From Devosia sp. YR412 (lineage in GTDB: Bacteria; Pseudomonadota; Alphaproteobacteria; Rhizobiales; Devosiaceae), in contig NZ_FOFL01000001.1 of the NCBI RefSeq assembly GCF_900110945.1, positions 1,116,001 through 1,180,000 of the forward strand: a DNA stretch of 64,000 nucleotides. Reading direction: 5' to 3'. Shown piece by piece: positions 43,877 to 53,378 of this stretch (within the stretch, counting starts at the first letter, position 1; the number at the start of each line of letters is the position of its first letter). A program made the translations under genes and the position numbers. The notes beneath the pieces were generated by a model. The model did not search any database. It was not told where the DNA came from and saw nothing but the letters and a program-made list of their open reading frames with translations.

Positions 43877-45901
43877 TCAGCCGGCCACTTTGCCGAAATC
43901 GGCCACCAAATGCATGGTGTCGCGCAGGCGGGCGAGCAGGTTGAGGCGATTGGCGCGCACCGCCGGGTCGGCATCATTGACCAGCACGGCTGTAAAGAAG
44001 GCATCCACCGGCGCGCGCAGCGTCGCCAGCTCGCCCATGGCGCCCTTGTAGTCGTCCTTGGCCACATGGTTGGACACGGCGGCATGCACGGCATCCACGG
44101 CAAAGGCCAGCGCCGTCTCTTCCGACAGCTTCAACGCATCCTGTTCGACGGCGCCAGCATAAGCCTTGCCGTCTTTTTTCTCCTCGGCCGCAAGAATATT
44201 GGCAGCACGCTTGTAGCCGGCGAGCAGGTTCTGCCCGTCAGCCGAAGACAGCAGCGCCGAGAGCGCCTCGGCGCGCTGGGTCACCTGCAGGATGTCATTG
44301 CTGTCGGCGGAAATCACCGCATCGAGCAGGTCATGCCGGGCACCGGCATCGCGCAGCGAAACCTTCAGGCGATCATGGAAAAAGGCCAGGAGGTCAGCAT
44401 CGACCTTGAGCGGGAAGCGCAGGTTGTTTTCCGAGATGATCCGGATCACGCCCAGCGCCGCGCGGCGCAGGGCAAAGGGATCGCGCGAGCCCGTAGGCTT
44501 TTCGTCGATGGCCCAGAAGCCGGTCAGCAGGTCGAGCTTGTCAGCCAGCGCAACAGCGATCGATACCGGTTCGGTGGGCACCTTGTCGGTCGGGCCGAGC
44601 GGCTTGTAATGCATTTCCACCGCCGTCGCGATATCGGCCGGCTCGCCCTGCGCCAAAGCATAATAGCGGCCCATCAGGCCCTGCAGCTCGGGGAATTCGC
44701 CAACCATCTGGGTGGTCAGGTCGGCCTTGGCCAGCATGGCAGCGCGCTTGGCGCGTTCGGGATCGGCACCAACCTGCGGCGCAATCTCGCCGGCCAGCTT
44801 CACCAGCCGCTCGATCCGGGCAAACTGGGTGCCCAGCTTGGCGTGGAACACGGTTTCTTCCAGCTTGGGCAGGCCATGTTCGAGCGGCAGCGACAAGTCG
44901 CCATTGTAGAAGAACATCGCATCGCTCAGCCGCGCGCGGATGACGCGCTCATTGCCGGCGATGATTGTCGCGCCGCCATCGCTGGCCACGGTATTGGAGG
45001 TGATGATGAAATTGGGCGCCAGCTTGCCCGACGCATCGCGCAGGCAGAAGCATTTCTGGTTGGCGCGGATGGTGGCGATAATGGCTTCTTCGGGGACTTC
45101 CAGAAAGGCCGGGTCGAACGACCCCATCATCACCACCGGCCATTCGACGAGACCGGCGACCTCTTCGAGCAGGCCTTCGTCGGCGATGACGGTCAGCCCC
45201 TGCGCAAAGGCCAGCTGTTCGGCATCGGTGCGGATGATGTCCTTGCGGCGGTCGATATCGAGCACCACCTTGGCGCGCTCCAGCGCTTCGACATAGTCAT
45301 CGAAGCGGCGCACCTTGATGGCGGCGGGGGCGAGGAAGCGATGGCCGAAGGTGGTCTGGCCGGATTCCACCACGCCCGAAGCAAACGGGATCACCACCGG
45401 GTCTTCGTTTTCCGAACCGAAGGTCGCGGTAATGGCACGCAGCGGCCGCACCCAGCTAAAGCTCCCCGAGCCCCAGCGCATCGACTTGGCCCAGGGGAAA
45501 TCGGTCAGGATTTTTGGCAGGATGGCCGAGAGCAGCGTCACCGCTTCGGCACCCGGCTTGTTGATATGGGCAACATAGAAGTCGCCCTTCTTCGGATCGC
45601 TTTCGACCTTGGCCTCGTCGAGCGAGCTCAGCCCGGCGGAGCGCAGGAAGCCGTCAATGGCGGGCTGCGGTGCGCCGACCTTGGGGCCCTTTTTTTCTTC
45701 GCGCGTATCGGGCGAGCGGGCCGGCAGGCCCGTGACGGTCAGCGCCAGGCGGCGCGGCGTCACGAAGGCCTTGGCGCCCTCATAGACCAGACCTGCATCG
45801 ACCAGCGCATTGGTCACGGCCTTTTTCAGGTCATCGGCGGCGCGACGCTGGAAGCGGGCCGGGATTTCCTCGGAAAAGAGTTCGAGCAGCAGTTCGGGCA
45901 T
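43877..45901 (-). CDS. glyS: Glycyl-tRNA synthetase beta subunit
   Basis: The 674-residue subunit starts [21 protein letters not shown], the universal GlyS opening. It continues through the B3/B4-like and HD-like tRNA-binding region to the anticodon-binding end ([30 protein letters not shown]). With GlyQ it forms the heterotetramer that charges tRNA-Gly. The alpha gene lies 2.6 kb upstream in the same direction, separated by the DUF2207 and LemA genes. Confidence 0.97.
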   Translation of the reverse strand: MPELLLELFSEEIPARFQRRAADDLKKAVTNALVDAGLVYEGAKAFVTPRRLALTVTGLPARSPDTREEKKGPKVGAPQPAIDGFLRSAGLSSLDEAKVESDPKKGDFYVAHINKPGAEAVTLLSAILPKILTDFPWAKSMRWGSGSFSWVRPLRAITATFGSENEDPVVIPFASGVVESGQTTFGHRFLAPAAIKVRRFDDYVEALERAKVVLDIDRRKDIIRTDAEQLAFAQGLTVIADEGLLEEVAGLVEWPVVMMGSFDPAFLEVPEEAIIATIRANQKCFCLRDASGKLAPNFIITSNTVASDGGATIIAGNERVIRARLSDAMFFYNGDLSLPLEHGLPKLEETVFHAKLGTQFARIERLVKLAGEIAPQVGADPERAKRAAMLAKADLTTQMVGEFPELQGLMGRYYALAQGEPADIATAVEMHYKPLGPTDKVPTEPVSIAVALADKLDLLTGFWAIDEKPTGSRDPFALRRAALGVIRIISENNLRFPLKVDADLLAFFHDRLKVSLRDAGARHDLLDAVISADSNDILQVTQRAEALSALLSSADGQNLLAGYKRAANILAAEEKKDGKAYAGAVEQDALKLSEETALAFAVDAVHAAVSNHVAKDDYKGAMGELATLRAPVDAFFTAVLVNDADPAVRANRLNLLARLRDTMHLVADFGKVAG

Positions 45902-45967
45902 AGCGGTACCAAGGGTTAGAAAGCGCGGTTTTGCTTAGCTTGGGCAGGGCTGGATGTCTATTGGCGA

Positions 45968-47884
45968 TTACCAGCCGCCACCGCCGCCGCCGCCGCCACC
46001 GCCGCCCGAAAATCCACCGCCGCCGCCCCCGCCGCCGCTGGAGCCGAAGCCCGACGAGCTGGCCTGCACGGGCTGTGCCGCCACCATGGCCGCGGTCATG
46101 CCGCTCGACGCTGCACTGATCGCATTGGACAGGCCGCCGCGCTCGAAGCTCGACGCGCCGGTGTACCAATAGGGACTATAGGCCGTGCCCGGCGCCATGC
46201 CTTCGATGGCATTGCGCGACAGCTCGCCCTCGAAATGCTCCGACCATGGCTTTTCGACGCCCAGCGCGATGGCATAGGGCAGGATGCGCTCGAAGCGATC
46301 CACCGTCATCGGCGGCTCATTGATGATGTTGAGCCGGTTCTTCTCGGCCGTATCGAGATACATCTTGAAGCCGTCGATCTGGTCCATGACCTTGCGGCCC
46401 TGGATGGTCGGCGCCCGCATCAGCACGGCAAAGATCACGGTGATCAACACGATCGAACCAGCCGCGACGGCAGCGGTGTTGATCGACAGATGCGTGAAGG
46501 CTTCCAGCCCGCCGCCGAGCAGGTTGAAGCCGACGATGCCAACCCAGAGGATGACGAAGAACCGCCGGAAGCCGCCGCCCTGCCACAGCTTGTTGCCCAG
46601 CATGCCGACCAACCCGAGCACAAGGCCGACAACCACGGCTGCGGCCAACCACTCCGGCTCCAGCGCCTCGAACCAGACCAGGGCAATGAGCACGCCAATC
46701 GCCAGGACAAAGCTCAGCGCGGCATAGCCGAAATTGTGGTTGAACCAGACCGCACGGTTTTCATTGCTGATCGCCGCATGCAGCGCGCTGCGCTGCGCGG
46801 CAATCTCGGGACCGTTGCTGGTGTTGATCGTAATGCGGCCCTTGGATTTGAAATAGTCGAACAGCTTCCGTTCGCCGGCCGGCAGCTTTTCGTCCGGCGC
46901 CTTGCCGGTCACTTCCACGGTCAGCGCATCCTTGGGATTTTCAATCCGCACCAGACCCTTGACCCCAAGGTCGAAGACCGTGGCTGTAAAGGCCGTCCAG
47001 TTCTGGAAGCCCCAGTGATGCACGAAATGCGTCAGGGCCGGCGAGAAATCCTTGGGCGGATGGAACAGCGGGATGATGGTGCCCTTTTCCGGGTCGCGCC
47101 CGACCCGGCTCCAGGCCAGCACATTGTAGCCCAGCACCAAGATGACGCCGAGGATCGGCAGGAAGATTTCCCGGGTGTCGGACAGCCACTGGAAAAAGCC
47201 GTCGGCGCCGCTGGGCGGCACCAGCACGCCCTTCTGGAATTTCACCGCAAAGCTCATGCCCTCGCCAGCGCCGAGCTGGCGCTCGGTGCGGAACACGGCC
47301 GTATTATCGCCGGTGCGGGTGATGATCACCGCCTGCTCGGTCGAACCGACCGGGCCGGTATAGCCCACCATGTCGGAAATCACCGCGCCATCCGGCAGGG
47401 TCACCCGCGCCGAGGATTTGACGATCGGGAAAATCCAGTAATTGCCGGTGGCGTTCCAATAGAGCTCGTCATGGTCCTCAAAGCTGCGAGCCATGCGGTC
47501 CATGGTGTAGGTGATCTGGTAGCGATGCCGGCCGCGCGAAATGAACTGCTCGCTGTCACCGATCCAGATGCGGACGAAATTGCCCATCCGCTCGGTGCGG
47601 AAGGGCTCGTCTTGGCCATCGCGCGTCACGCTCTCCACGTCGAGACTGGAGCGGATCTTCTGCCCCGAGATCGACAGCTGCACCGTCGGGATATCGCGAT
47701 AGATGCCGCGCCGGATCTCCACGCCCTCGGCATTGACCTCGATCATTTCCACCACGCGTACCGATCCATCGGTGCGGAGCGTCACGTCCGAGGTAAGGCC
47801 AGCAATCTCCTCGCGCGCCAGGGCGGGCACAACGAGCAGCAGCCCCAGCAGGAGGGCAGCAAGGGAACGGAGCATGGCGCGCAT
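45968..47884 (-). CDS. DUF2207 membrane protein with glycine-rich C-terminus
   Basis: The 638-residue protein has a signal peptide (cleavage near residue 23), an extracytoplasmic DUF2207 domain ([36 protein letters not shown] at about 31-66), a membrane helix near 240 and a cluster of helices around 390-500. The tail of about 25 residues is almost pure glycine, broken by FSGG. The LemA gene starts the pair 6 bp upstream of it. LemA plus a DUF2207 protein with a Gly-rich tail is a common envelope-associated pair (the TPM/DUF2207 neighbourhood). Its role is unknown. Confidence 0.88.
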   Translation of the reverse strand: MRAMLRSLAALLLGLLLVVPALAREEIAGLTSDVTLRTDGSVRVVEMIEVNAEGVEIRRGIYRDIPTVQLSISGQKIRSSLDVESVTRDGQDEPFRTERMGNFVRIWIGDSEQFISRGRHRYQITYTMDRMARSFEDHDELYWNATGNYWIFPIVKSSARVTLPDGAVISDMVGYTGPVGSTEQAVIITRTGDNTAVFRTERQLGAGEGMSFAVKFQKGVLVPPSGADGFFQWLSDTREIFLPILGVILVLGYNVLAWSRVGRDPEKGTIIPLFHPPKDFSPALTHFVHHWGFQNWTAFTATVFDLGVKGLVRIENPKDALTVEVTGKAPDEKLPAGERKLFDYFKSKGRITINTSNGPEIAAQRSALHAAISNENRAVWFNHNFGYAALSFVLAIGVLIALVWFEALEPEWLAAAVVVGLVLGLVGMLGNKLWQGGGFRRFFVILWVGIVGFNLLGGGLEAFTHLSINTAAVAAGSIVLITVIFAVLMRAPTIQGRKVMDQIDGFKMYLDTAEKNRLNIINEPPMTVDRFERILPYAIALGVEKPWSEHFEGELSRNAIEGMAPGTAYSPYWYTGASSFERGGLSNAISAASSGMTAAMVAAQPVQASSSGFGSSGGGGGGGGFSGGGGGGGGGGGW

Positions 47885-47889
47885 GGCGT

Positions 47890-48450
47890 CTAGTTGAACT
47901 TGACGGTCGGCACGGCGCGGTCGGCTTCGTTCTCCAGCTCGAAATACTGCGCTTTCTGGAAGCCGAAAGGGCCGGCGATGAAGTTGGAGGGCACGGATTC
48001 GACCATGGTGTTCATATTGCGCACCGAGCCATTGTAATAGCGGCGGGCCATCTGGATTTCGTCTTCCACGGTCTGCAGCGCCGCCTGGAATTCGAGGAAG
48101 GTCGTATTGGCCTTGAGGTCGGGATAGGCCTCGGCCGTGGCGATCAGCCGGCCCAGGGCGCCCGAGAGTTGGCCTTCGGCCGCGGCGCGCTGTTCGGGCG
48201 TGCCATTGGCGGCGCTTGTCGCCGCCGCGCGGGCATTGGTCACCGCTTCGAGCGTCTCGCGCTCGTGACCCATATAGCCCTTCACGGTTTCCATCAGGTT
48301 GGGGATCAGGTCGGTGCGGCGCTTGAGCTGCACGTCGATGCCCGACCAGCCCTCTTCCACCAACTGCCGGTTCTTGACCAGGCCGTTATAGAGCATCACG
48401 GCATAGGCTGCCGCCAGGACGACGAGGCCAAGGATAATCCAACCGAACAT
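47890..48450 (-). CDS. LemA family protein
   Basis: From ATG 48450 it has 186 residues: an N-terminal membrane helix (3-20), then the LemA helical domain, with [43 protein letters not shown] as the family hallmark and FEDEIQ/ARRYYNG in the second half. It is predicted to sit in the inner membrane with its domain in the periplasm. It is co-transcribed with the DUF2207 gene. No biochemical function is established. Confidence 0.94.
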   Translation of the reverse strand: MFGWIILGLVVLAAAYAVMLYNGLVKNRQLVEEGWSGIDVQLKRRTDLIPNLMETVKGYMGHERETLEAVTNARAAATSAANGTPEQRAAAEGQLSGALGRLIATAEAYPDLKANTTFLEFQAALQTVEDEIQMARRYYNGSVRNMNTMVESVPSNFIAGPFGFQKAQYFELENEADRAVPTVKFN

Positions 48451-48519
48451 TGTGCTTTCTCCCGCAAATGCTGCGGACATTGGCACTGCGCCGTCAGGCA
48501 CGCAATGGTATTGCGGAGC

Positions 48520-49443
48520 TTATTCCGCCCCGCCACCAGCGGTTTGCAGCCAGGCTTCGCCGCAGCTCTTGGCGAGGTCGCGGATGCGCAGGATATAGCT
48601 CTGGCGCTCAGTCACCGAGATGACGCCGCGGGCGTCGAGCATGTTGAAGTTATGCGAGGCCTTGACCACCTGCTCATAGGCCGGAATGGCCATGGTCTGG
48701 CGATTGCCTTCGGCGCCCTTGGCGAGAATGGCCCGGCATTCCTGTTCGGCATCGGCAAAGTGGCGGAACAGGATTTCGGTGTCGGCGGCTTCGAAATTGT
48801 ACTTCGAGCTTTCCTGCTCGTTCTGCAGGAAGACGTCGCCATAGGTGACCTTGTCGTCGCCGGTGCCGCCGTTGAAATTGAGGTCGTAGACGTTTTCAAC
48901 GCCCTGCACATACATGGCGAGGCGTTCTAGCCCATAGGTAATCTCGCCCGGCACAGGCGAGCATTCAAAGCCGGCGACCTGCTGGAAGTAAGTGAACTGG
49001 CTGACTTCCATGCCGTCGCACCAGCATTCCCAGCCGAGCCCCCAGGCGCCCAGCGTCGGGCTTTCCCAGTCGTCTTCCACAAAGCGCACGTCATGCAGGC
49101 TCGCATCGAGCCCGATGGCGGCCAGCGACTTAAGATAGAGCTCCTGGATGTCAGGAGGCGATGGCTTGAGGATCACCTGGAACTGGTAATAGTGCTGCAG
49201 ACGATTGGGGTTTTCGCCATAGCGGCCGTCCTTGGGCCGGCGGCTGGGCTGCACATAGGCGGCCTTCCACGGCTTGGGGCCCAGCGCACGCAAGGTCGTC
49301 GCGGTGTGGAAGGTGCCGGCGCCCATCTGCATGTCATAGGGCTGCAGGATGACGCAGCCCTGCTCCGCCCAGAACTGCTGCAGCGTGAGGATCAGACCCT
49401 GGAAGGAGTTTTTCGGGTCCATATGCGACGGGCGATTGGTCAT
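48520..49443 (-). CDS. glyQ: Glycyl-tRNA synthetase alpha subunit
   Basis: The catalytic subunit, 307 residues. Class II motifs: [21 protein letters not shown] (motif 1 region), [34 protein letters not shown] (motif 2), and the motif 3 part at [13 protein letters not shown]. It binds glycine and ATP and makes glycyl-adenylate. It heads the glyQ-LemA-DUF2207-glyS run. Confidence 0.97.
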   Translation of the reverse strand: MTNRPSHMDPKNSFQGLILTLQQFWAEQGCVILQPYDMQMGAGTFHTATTLRALGPKPWKAAYVQPSRRPKDGRYGENPNRLQHYYQFQVILKPSPPDIQELYLKSLAAIGLDASLHDVRFVEDDWESPTLGAWGLGWECWCDGMEVSQFTYFQQVAGFECSPVPGEITYGLERLAMYVQGVENVYDLNFNGGTGDDKVTYGDVFLQNEQESSKYNFEAADTEILFRHFADAEQECRAILAKGAEGNRQTMAIPAYEQVVKASHNFNMLDARGVISVTERQSYILRIRDLAKSCGEAWLQTAGGGAE

Positions 49444-49496
49444 CTGGCAGTCCTGCGAAAAGGCGGCTCAACCTCTAGTTTGAGCGGTCTTCATGG

Positions 49497-49721
49497 TCAA
49501 CGGCGTTTGTCGTCATCGCCGGGGCGATAGGTGCCGTCTTCGTCGCGCTTGAGGTCGATGACGCCGGGCTGGTCCCGTTCGCGCAGGTCGCGTTCGCGGC
49601 GCAGGCGCCTGGCTTCCTGTTCCTCGGCATTGAACTGGCCGGTCCAGTCGCGCCAGATCTTGCGCACGCCGAGAAAAATGACCACGCCTATGACGGCAAA
49701 GATGACGACGCGCCAGATCAC
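49497..49721 (-). CDS. Small single-pass membrane protein
   Basis: A 74-residue protein with one membrane helix (about 3-20) and a strongly charged, Arg/Glu-rich cytoplasmic tail that probably forms a short coiled coil. It overlaps the end of the SppA-like gene by 4 bp (ATGA), so it is coupled to it and could be an accessory of the protease. No family is recognised. Confidence 0.7.
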   Translation of the reverse strand: MIWRVVIFAVIGVVIFLGVRKIWRDWTGQFNAEEQEARRLRRERDLRERDQPGVIDLKRDEDGTYRPGDDDKRR

Positions 49722-50551
49722 AGGCCGAACCTCCCCCAGGCCGCGCGATCCTCGATCGTCGCGGCAATCTCGCCGGTCGAAAACCCAAGGCGCGGCAGGC
49801 CGAAGAACGGCCGCTTGGGCTCGATCAGCTTGAGGGCGATATCCTGGCCATAGCGGATGGTCAGCGTCTCATGCAGATCGCCGATGGCATCGACCAGCCC
49901 CAGTTCCACGCCACGCAAGCCGGTCCACCATTGCCCGGTGAACAGCACCTCGTCGGCTGCCTTGAGCTTACCGACGCGATGGGCCTTCACGAAATCGATG
50001 AACACCTGATGGATATCGAGCTCGAACTGCTTGATGCGCTCCACGTCATCCTGCTTTTCCGGCAGGAAGGGATCGAGCGTTGATTTGTTATTGCCGGCCG
50101 TATGCACGCGCCGCTCGACGCCCAGCTTTTCCAGCGCGCCGACAAAGCCGAAGCCGGCCATAATGACGCCGATGGAACCGACGATGGACGAGGGATCGAC
50201 GATGATTTCGTCGCCGGCCACGGCAATGAAATAGCCGCCCGACGCCGCCGCATCTTCCACGAAGACCAGCACGCGCTTGTCGTGCTGGCTGGCGAGATCG
50301 CGAATGCGCTTGGCGATCAGTCTGCTTTGCACTGGAGAACCACCGGGAGAATTAATCACAATCGCCACCACCGGCGCCGATTTGATGGCAAAGGCCCGTT
50401 TCAGCAGCGGCGCGACGGTCGCGATATTGAGCCGTCCCTGGCGCTGATCGGCGGCGATGACGCCATGGAGGCGGACGACGGGAATGACGGTCTTGCCGCG
50501 GCCAGTCAGGCGCTGCAGCCAGTTCCGCTTCGGCGTGGTCGGTTCGGCCAT
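49718..50551 (-). CDS. S49-family signal peptide peptidase (SppA-like)
   Basis: A 277-residue protein with the Ser-Lys dyad of the S49 family: S104 in EDAAASGGYFIA and K156 in GNNKSTLDPF. The substrate-groove strand AIVINSPGGSPVQS (63-76) is also present. There is no evident N-terminal membrane helix, unlike E. coli SppA; residues 8-20 are basic, so it may attach peripherally. It degrades cleaved signal peptides or membrane protein fragments. Confidence 0.92.
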   Translation of the reverse strand: MAEPTTPKRNWLQRLTGRGKTVIPVVRLHGVIAADQRQGRLNIATVAPLLKRAFAIKSAPVVAIVINSPGGSPVQSRLIAKRIRDLASQHDKRVLVFVEDAAASGGYFIAVAGDEIIVDPSSIVGSIGVIMAGFGFVGALEKLGVERRVHTAGNNKSTLDPFLPEKQDDVERIKQFELDIHQVFIDFVKAHRVGKLKAADEVLFTGQWWTGLRGVELGLVDAIGDLHETLTIRYGQDIALKLIEPKRPFFGLPRLGFSTGEIAATIEDRAAWGRFGL

Positions 50552-50599
50552 GCTCGATCCTTCTTGCTTTGCGCCAGATTTAGGATGGCGCGACCGCGA

Positions 50600-51382
50600 T
50601 TACCAGACGAGCCGCGCCTCGCCACGAAAGATTGCTTCGAACTCGGGGGCAAAACTCCGGCCCTCGCCATGCAGCACCCGGCTCGACAGCAGCGTCATCG
50701 GTGCTCGCGAGCCCTTGATGCCGCGTATCAGCACCCGGCTCACCGGCGCCTCGGCCCGCGGCGCCAGAGGCAGCACGGTCACCGCCCCGAAGCGCTGCTC
50801 GAACCCGGCCAGCAGAGGCGACAGACTTGTCGAGGGATAGACGAAAATGATCTCACCTCCCGCCGCCGCCGCACTGGCCGCCGTTTTGATCCACAGGTCA
50901 AGCATGGCCGCATCCATATGCCGCGCGTCGGCCCGTCCGCGATCCACCGCCAGCGTCCCCGCCCCATCGGCAAAAAAGGGTGGATTGGCGATGACGACGT
51001 CATAGCCATTCTCCACAAGTCCCGCTGCCTGACGCTCGGCGCCACGCGCCGTAATATCGGCAACCAAAACCGTCGCCCGCTCGGCGAAGCCATTGTCCGT
51101 CGCATTGGTTCTGGCCAGATCCACAATCTCGGCATTTTGATCCACCAGAGTGGCGTTCAGAATCCGTCCATAATGCATGGCCACGAAGCCCGCCGTGCCG
51201 ACGCCACAGCCCAGATCGAGCAGGTTTTTGCGCCCCTGCCCCACCGCCGCACCCAGCAGCACGCTGTCCAAACCGGCCCGGAAACCGTGGCTTGGCTGCG
51301 ACAGAGTGAGCCGCCCACCCAAAAAGGCGTCGCGCGTGATGGATTGGTGTTTTACAAAGCTTTGAGGCTGGTCTAGGGACAT
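50600..51382 (-). CDS. tRNA1(Val)-type N6-adenine methyltransferase family protein
   Basis: From ATG 51382 it has 260 residues. SAM motif I is LLDLGCGVGTAGFVA (about 50-64) and the N6-adenine signature NPPF stands in VIANPPFFADG. The opening SITRDAFLGGRLTLSQPSHGFRAGLDSVLLGAAV is typical of the TrmN6/YfiC group, which methylates A37 of tRNA1(Val). A different adenine target is possible. It is divergent from the polyprenyl synthase gene. Confidence 0.88.
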   Translation of the reverse strand: MSLDQPQSFVKHQSITRDAFLGGRLTLSQPSHGFRAGLDSVLLGAAVGQGRKNLLDLGCGVGTAGFVAMHYGRILNATLVDQNAEIVDLARTNATDNGFAERATVLVADITARGAERQAAGLVENGYDVVIANPPFFADGAGTLAVDRGRADARHMDAAMLDLWIKTAASAAAAGGEIIFVYPSTSLSPLLAGFEQRFGAVTVLPLAPRAEAPVSRVLIRGIKGSRAPMTLLSSRVLHGEGRSFAPEFEAIFRGEARLVW

Positions 51383-51477
51383 CGCACCCTTAAAGGCCGG
51401 TTTGGTGCGACCATACATGCGCCGGCGTGGCAGGCTCAACCAGATTTGCCACTGAGGCAAATGAGGACGGAACAAGA

Positions 51478-52491
51478 GTGTCAGTTCTGACGCAGATCAA
51501 AGAGGCTCCGGCCGCCAACCCGATCGAGCGCCTGCTCCTCGCCACCGAGGCCGATATGGCCAAGGTCAATGCGCTGATCCTGAGCCGCGCCGATTCCCAT
51601 GTCGAAATGGTGCCCGAGCTCGCCCGCTACCTCATCGAGAGCGGTGGCAAGCGCCTGCGCCCGATGCTGACCGTGGCGGCCGCACAGCTTTTTGCCAAGG
51701 GCACCGGCACGGCGATCAATTTCGCTGCCGCCGTGGAATTCATGCACAATGCCACGCTGCTCCACGACGATGTCGTCGATGAGAGCGACATGCGCCGCGG
51801 CAAGCCGGCCGCCCGCATGGTCTGGGGCAACAAGGCTTCCATTCTTGTCGGCGATTTCCTGCTCGGCCAGGCTTTCATGATGATGGTGGAAACCGGCGAT
51901 ATCGGCGCGCTCGGCGTGCTGTCGGCGGCTTCCGCAGTAATGGCCGAAGGCGAAGTGTTCCAGCTTGCCAAGACCGGCGACCTGACCACAACGCCGCAGG
52001 ACTATGCCGAAGTGATCCGTGCCAAGACCGCCGTGTTGTTCCAGGCTGCCTGCGAAGTTGGCGCCATGTCGGGCGGTGCCGATGACGCCGGCCGCAAAGC
52101 ACTGGCGGAATATGGCCTCGAACTGGGCAATGCCTTCCAGCTGGTCGATGACGTGCTCGACTATGGCGGGCAGTCCGGCACTTTGGGCAAGAATGTCGGC
52201 GACGACCTGCGCGAAGGCAAGATGACCCTGCCGGTGATTCTGGCCCTGGCCGAAGGCAGCGCCGACGAGCGCGAAACGATCACTGCAGCCCTCGGCGATG
52301 CCGAAGCGACGGCCGAACAGGTCGCCGCCGTGGTTGCCGTGATGGAAAAGCACAACACCCTGACCCGCACCATGGACCAGGCCCACGCCCACGCGCGCTC
52401 GGCCCAGGCGGCGCTGGACCTCCTGCCGGAATCTCCGATGCGCGCATTGCTTAGCGATGTCGTCGAATTCAGCGTGATCCGGGCTTACTAG
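51478..52491 (+). CDS. Polyprenyl diphosphate synthase (octa/decaprenyl type)
   Basis: The GTG at 51478 (after GGAACAAGA) gives 337 residues; the frame is open further to 51427. The first aspartate-rich motif is LLHDDVVDESDMRRG and the second FQLVDDVLDYGG. GGKRLRP, MAEGEVFQL and the Lys of GDDLREGKMTLP are also present. It lengthens farnesyl diphosphate with IPP to make the ubiquinone side chain. Small residues ahead of the first motif suggest a long-chain product, but chain length cannot be fixed by eye. It uses the isoprenoid units made via ispH and ispE in this window. Confidence 0.93.
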   Translation: MSVLTQIKEAPAANPIERLLLATEADMAKVNALILSRADSHVEMVPELARYLIESGGKRLRPMLTVAAAQLFAKGTGTAINFAAAVEFMHNATLLHDDVVDESDMRRGKPAARMVWGNKASILVGDFLLGQAFMMMVETGDIGALGVLSAASAVMAEGEVFQLAKTGDLTTTPQDYAEVIRAKTAVLFQAACEVGAMSGGADDAGRKALAEYGLELGNAFQLVDDVLDYGGQSGTLGKNVGDDLREGKMTLPVILALAEGSADERETITAALGDAEATAEQVAAVVAVMEKHNTLTRTMDQAHAHARSAQAALDLLPESPMRALLSDVVEFSVIRAY

Positions 52492-52498
52492 GCCCTAC

Positions 52499-53374
52499 TC
52501 AAGGCACCAGAAGCGGTGCTGCCGCAACCCAATGGTCCGGATGGCTGGCCCGCATCACCTGCGCTGCCTGATGCGCCTGCCCGCTTGAGCCGAACAGGCC
52601 GAACACGGTCGCGCCCGACCCCGACATGCGCGCCAAAATGCAACCTTGAGTCTGGGCCAGTTCATCAACGATCGCGCCGATCACCGGCACCAGTTTGACC
52701 GCGGGTGGTTCAAGGTCGTTGCGCGTCTCCGCCAGCCAGATGCCCAGCTGTGCCGGTCGCGTCAGCGGGTTGGGCAGTTCCGGCAGGGGATAGTTGTCAT
52801 GTGCCCGCAAGCGGCGGAACACGTCGGCCGTGGCCAGCGGGATCATCGGATTGACCAGCACGATATGGCAAGCCGGAAATTCCGGCAAAGGCGCCAGCAC
52901 TTCGCCCACGCCCCGCGCCACCAATGGTGCCGAAACGAGGCAGGCCGGCACGTCAGCACCCAGCCGCGCTGCAAGGTCGGTCAGTTCAGACACAGCAATC
53001 GGCTTGTTGGACAATCCCGCCATCATTCGCAGCGCTGCTGCCGCATCGGCCGAACCACCGCCAATGCCAGCCGCAACCGGCAGGTTTTTGGTGAGATGCA
53101 TGGCAAGGCCCGTCTCGACCGCATCCGGCCAACGCGCCCGGAACCCCGCCACAGCCCGCGATACCAGATTGCTTTCGCCGGTGCCCAGCCCCTTGCCGAA
53201 AGGTCCACCAATGGTCAGCGAATCCGCTGCCGCCGGCCGCGCTTCCAGCTCGTCGGCCAAGTCGGCAAACACCACCAGGCTTTCGAGGTCGTGATAGCCG
53301 TCCTCGCGACGACGGGTGACATGCAGCGCAAGGTTGACCTTGGCCGGCGCCAGCTGGACGAAAGGTTCGACCAT
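52499..53374 (-). CDS. ispE: 4-diphosphocytidyl-2-C-methyl-D-erythritol kinase
   Basis: GHMP-family kinase of the MEP pathway, 291 residues. It starts with APAKVNLALHVTRRREDGYHDL, has the ATP loop NLPVAAGIGGGSADAAAALR (about 95-114), and ends with RMSGSGATVFGLFG. It phosphorylates CDP-methylerythritol. Its stop lies 7 bp from the end of the converging polyprenyl synthase gene. Confidence 0.97.
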   Translation of the reverse strand: MVEPFVQLAPAKVNLALHVTRRREDGYHDLESLVVFADLADELEARPAAADSLTIGGPFGKGLGTGESNLVSRAVAGFRARWPDAVETGLAMHLTKNLPVAAGIGGGSADAAAALRMMAGLSNKPIAVSELTDLAARLGADVPACLVSAPLVARGVGEVLAPLPEFPACHIVLVNPMIPLATADVFRRLRAHDNYPLPELPNPLTRPAQLGIWLAETRNDLEPPAVKLVPVIGAIVDELAQTQGCILARMSGSGATVFGLFGSSGQAHQAAQVMRASHPDHWVAAAPLLVP

Positions 53375-53378
53375 CGGG

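Noticed and set aside
43910..45919. A 669-codon plus-strand frame antisense to glyS
   Set aside because: GlyS is certain on the minus strand, and the antisense product has no recognisable fold.
45954..46172. Polyproline-rich 72-codon plus-strand frame
   Set aside because: It is the complement of the glycine-rich tail of the DUF2207 protein; the proline runs are a by-product of GGN codons.
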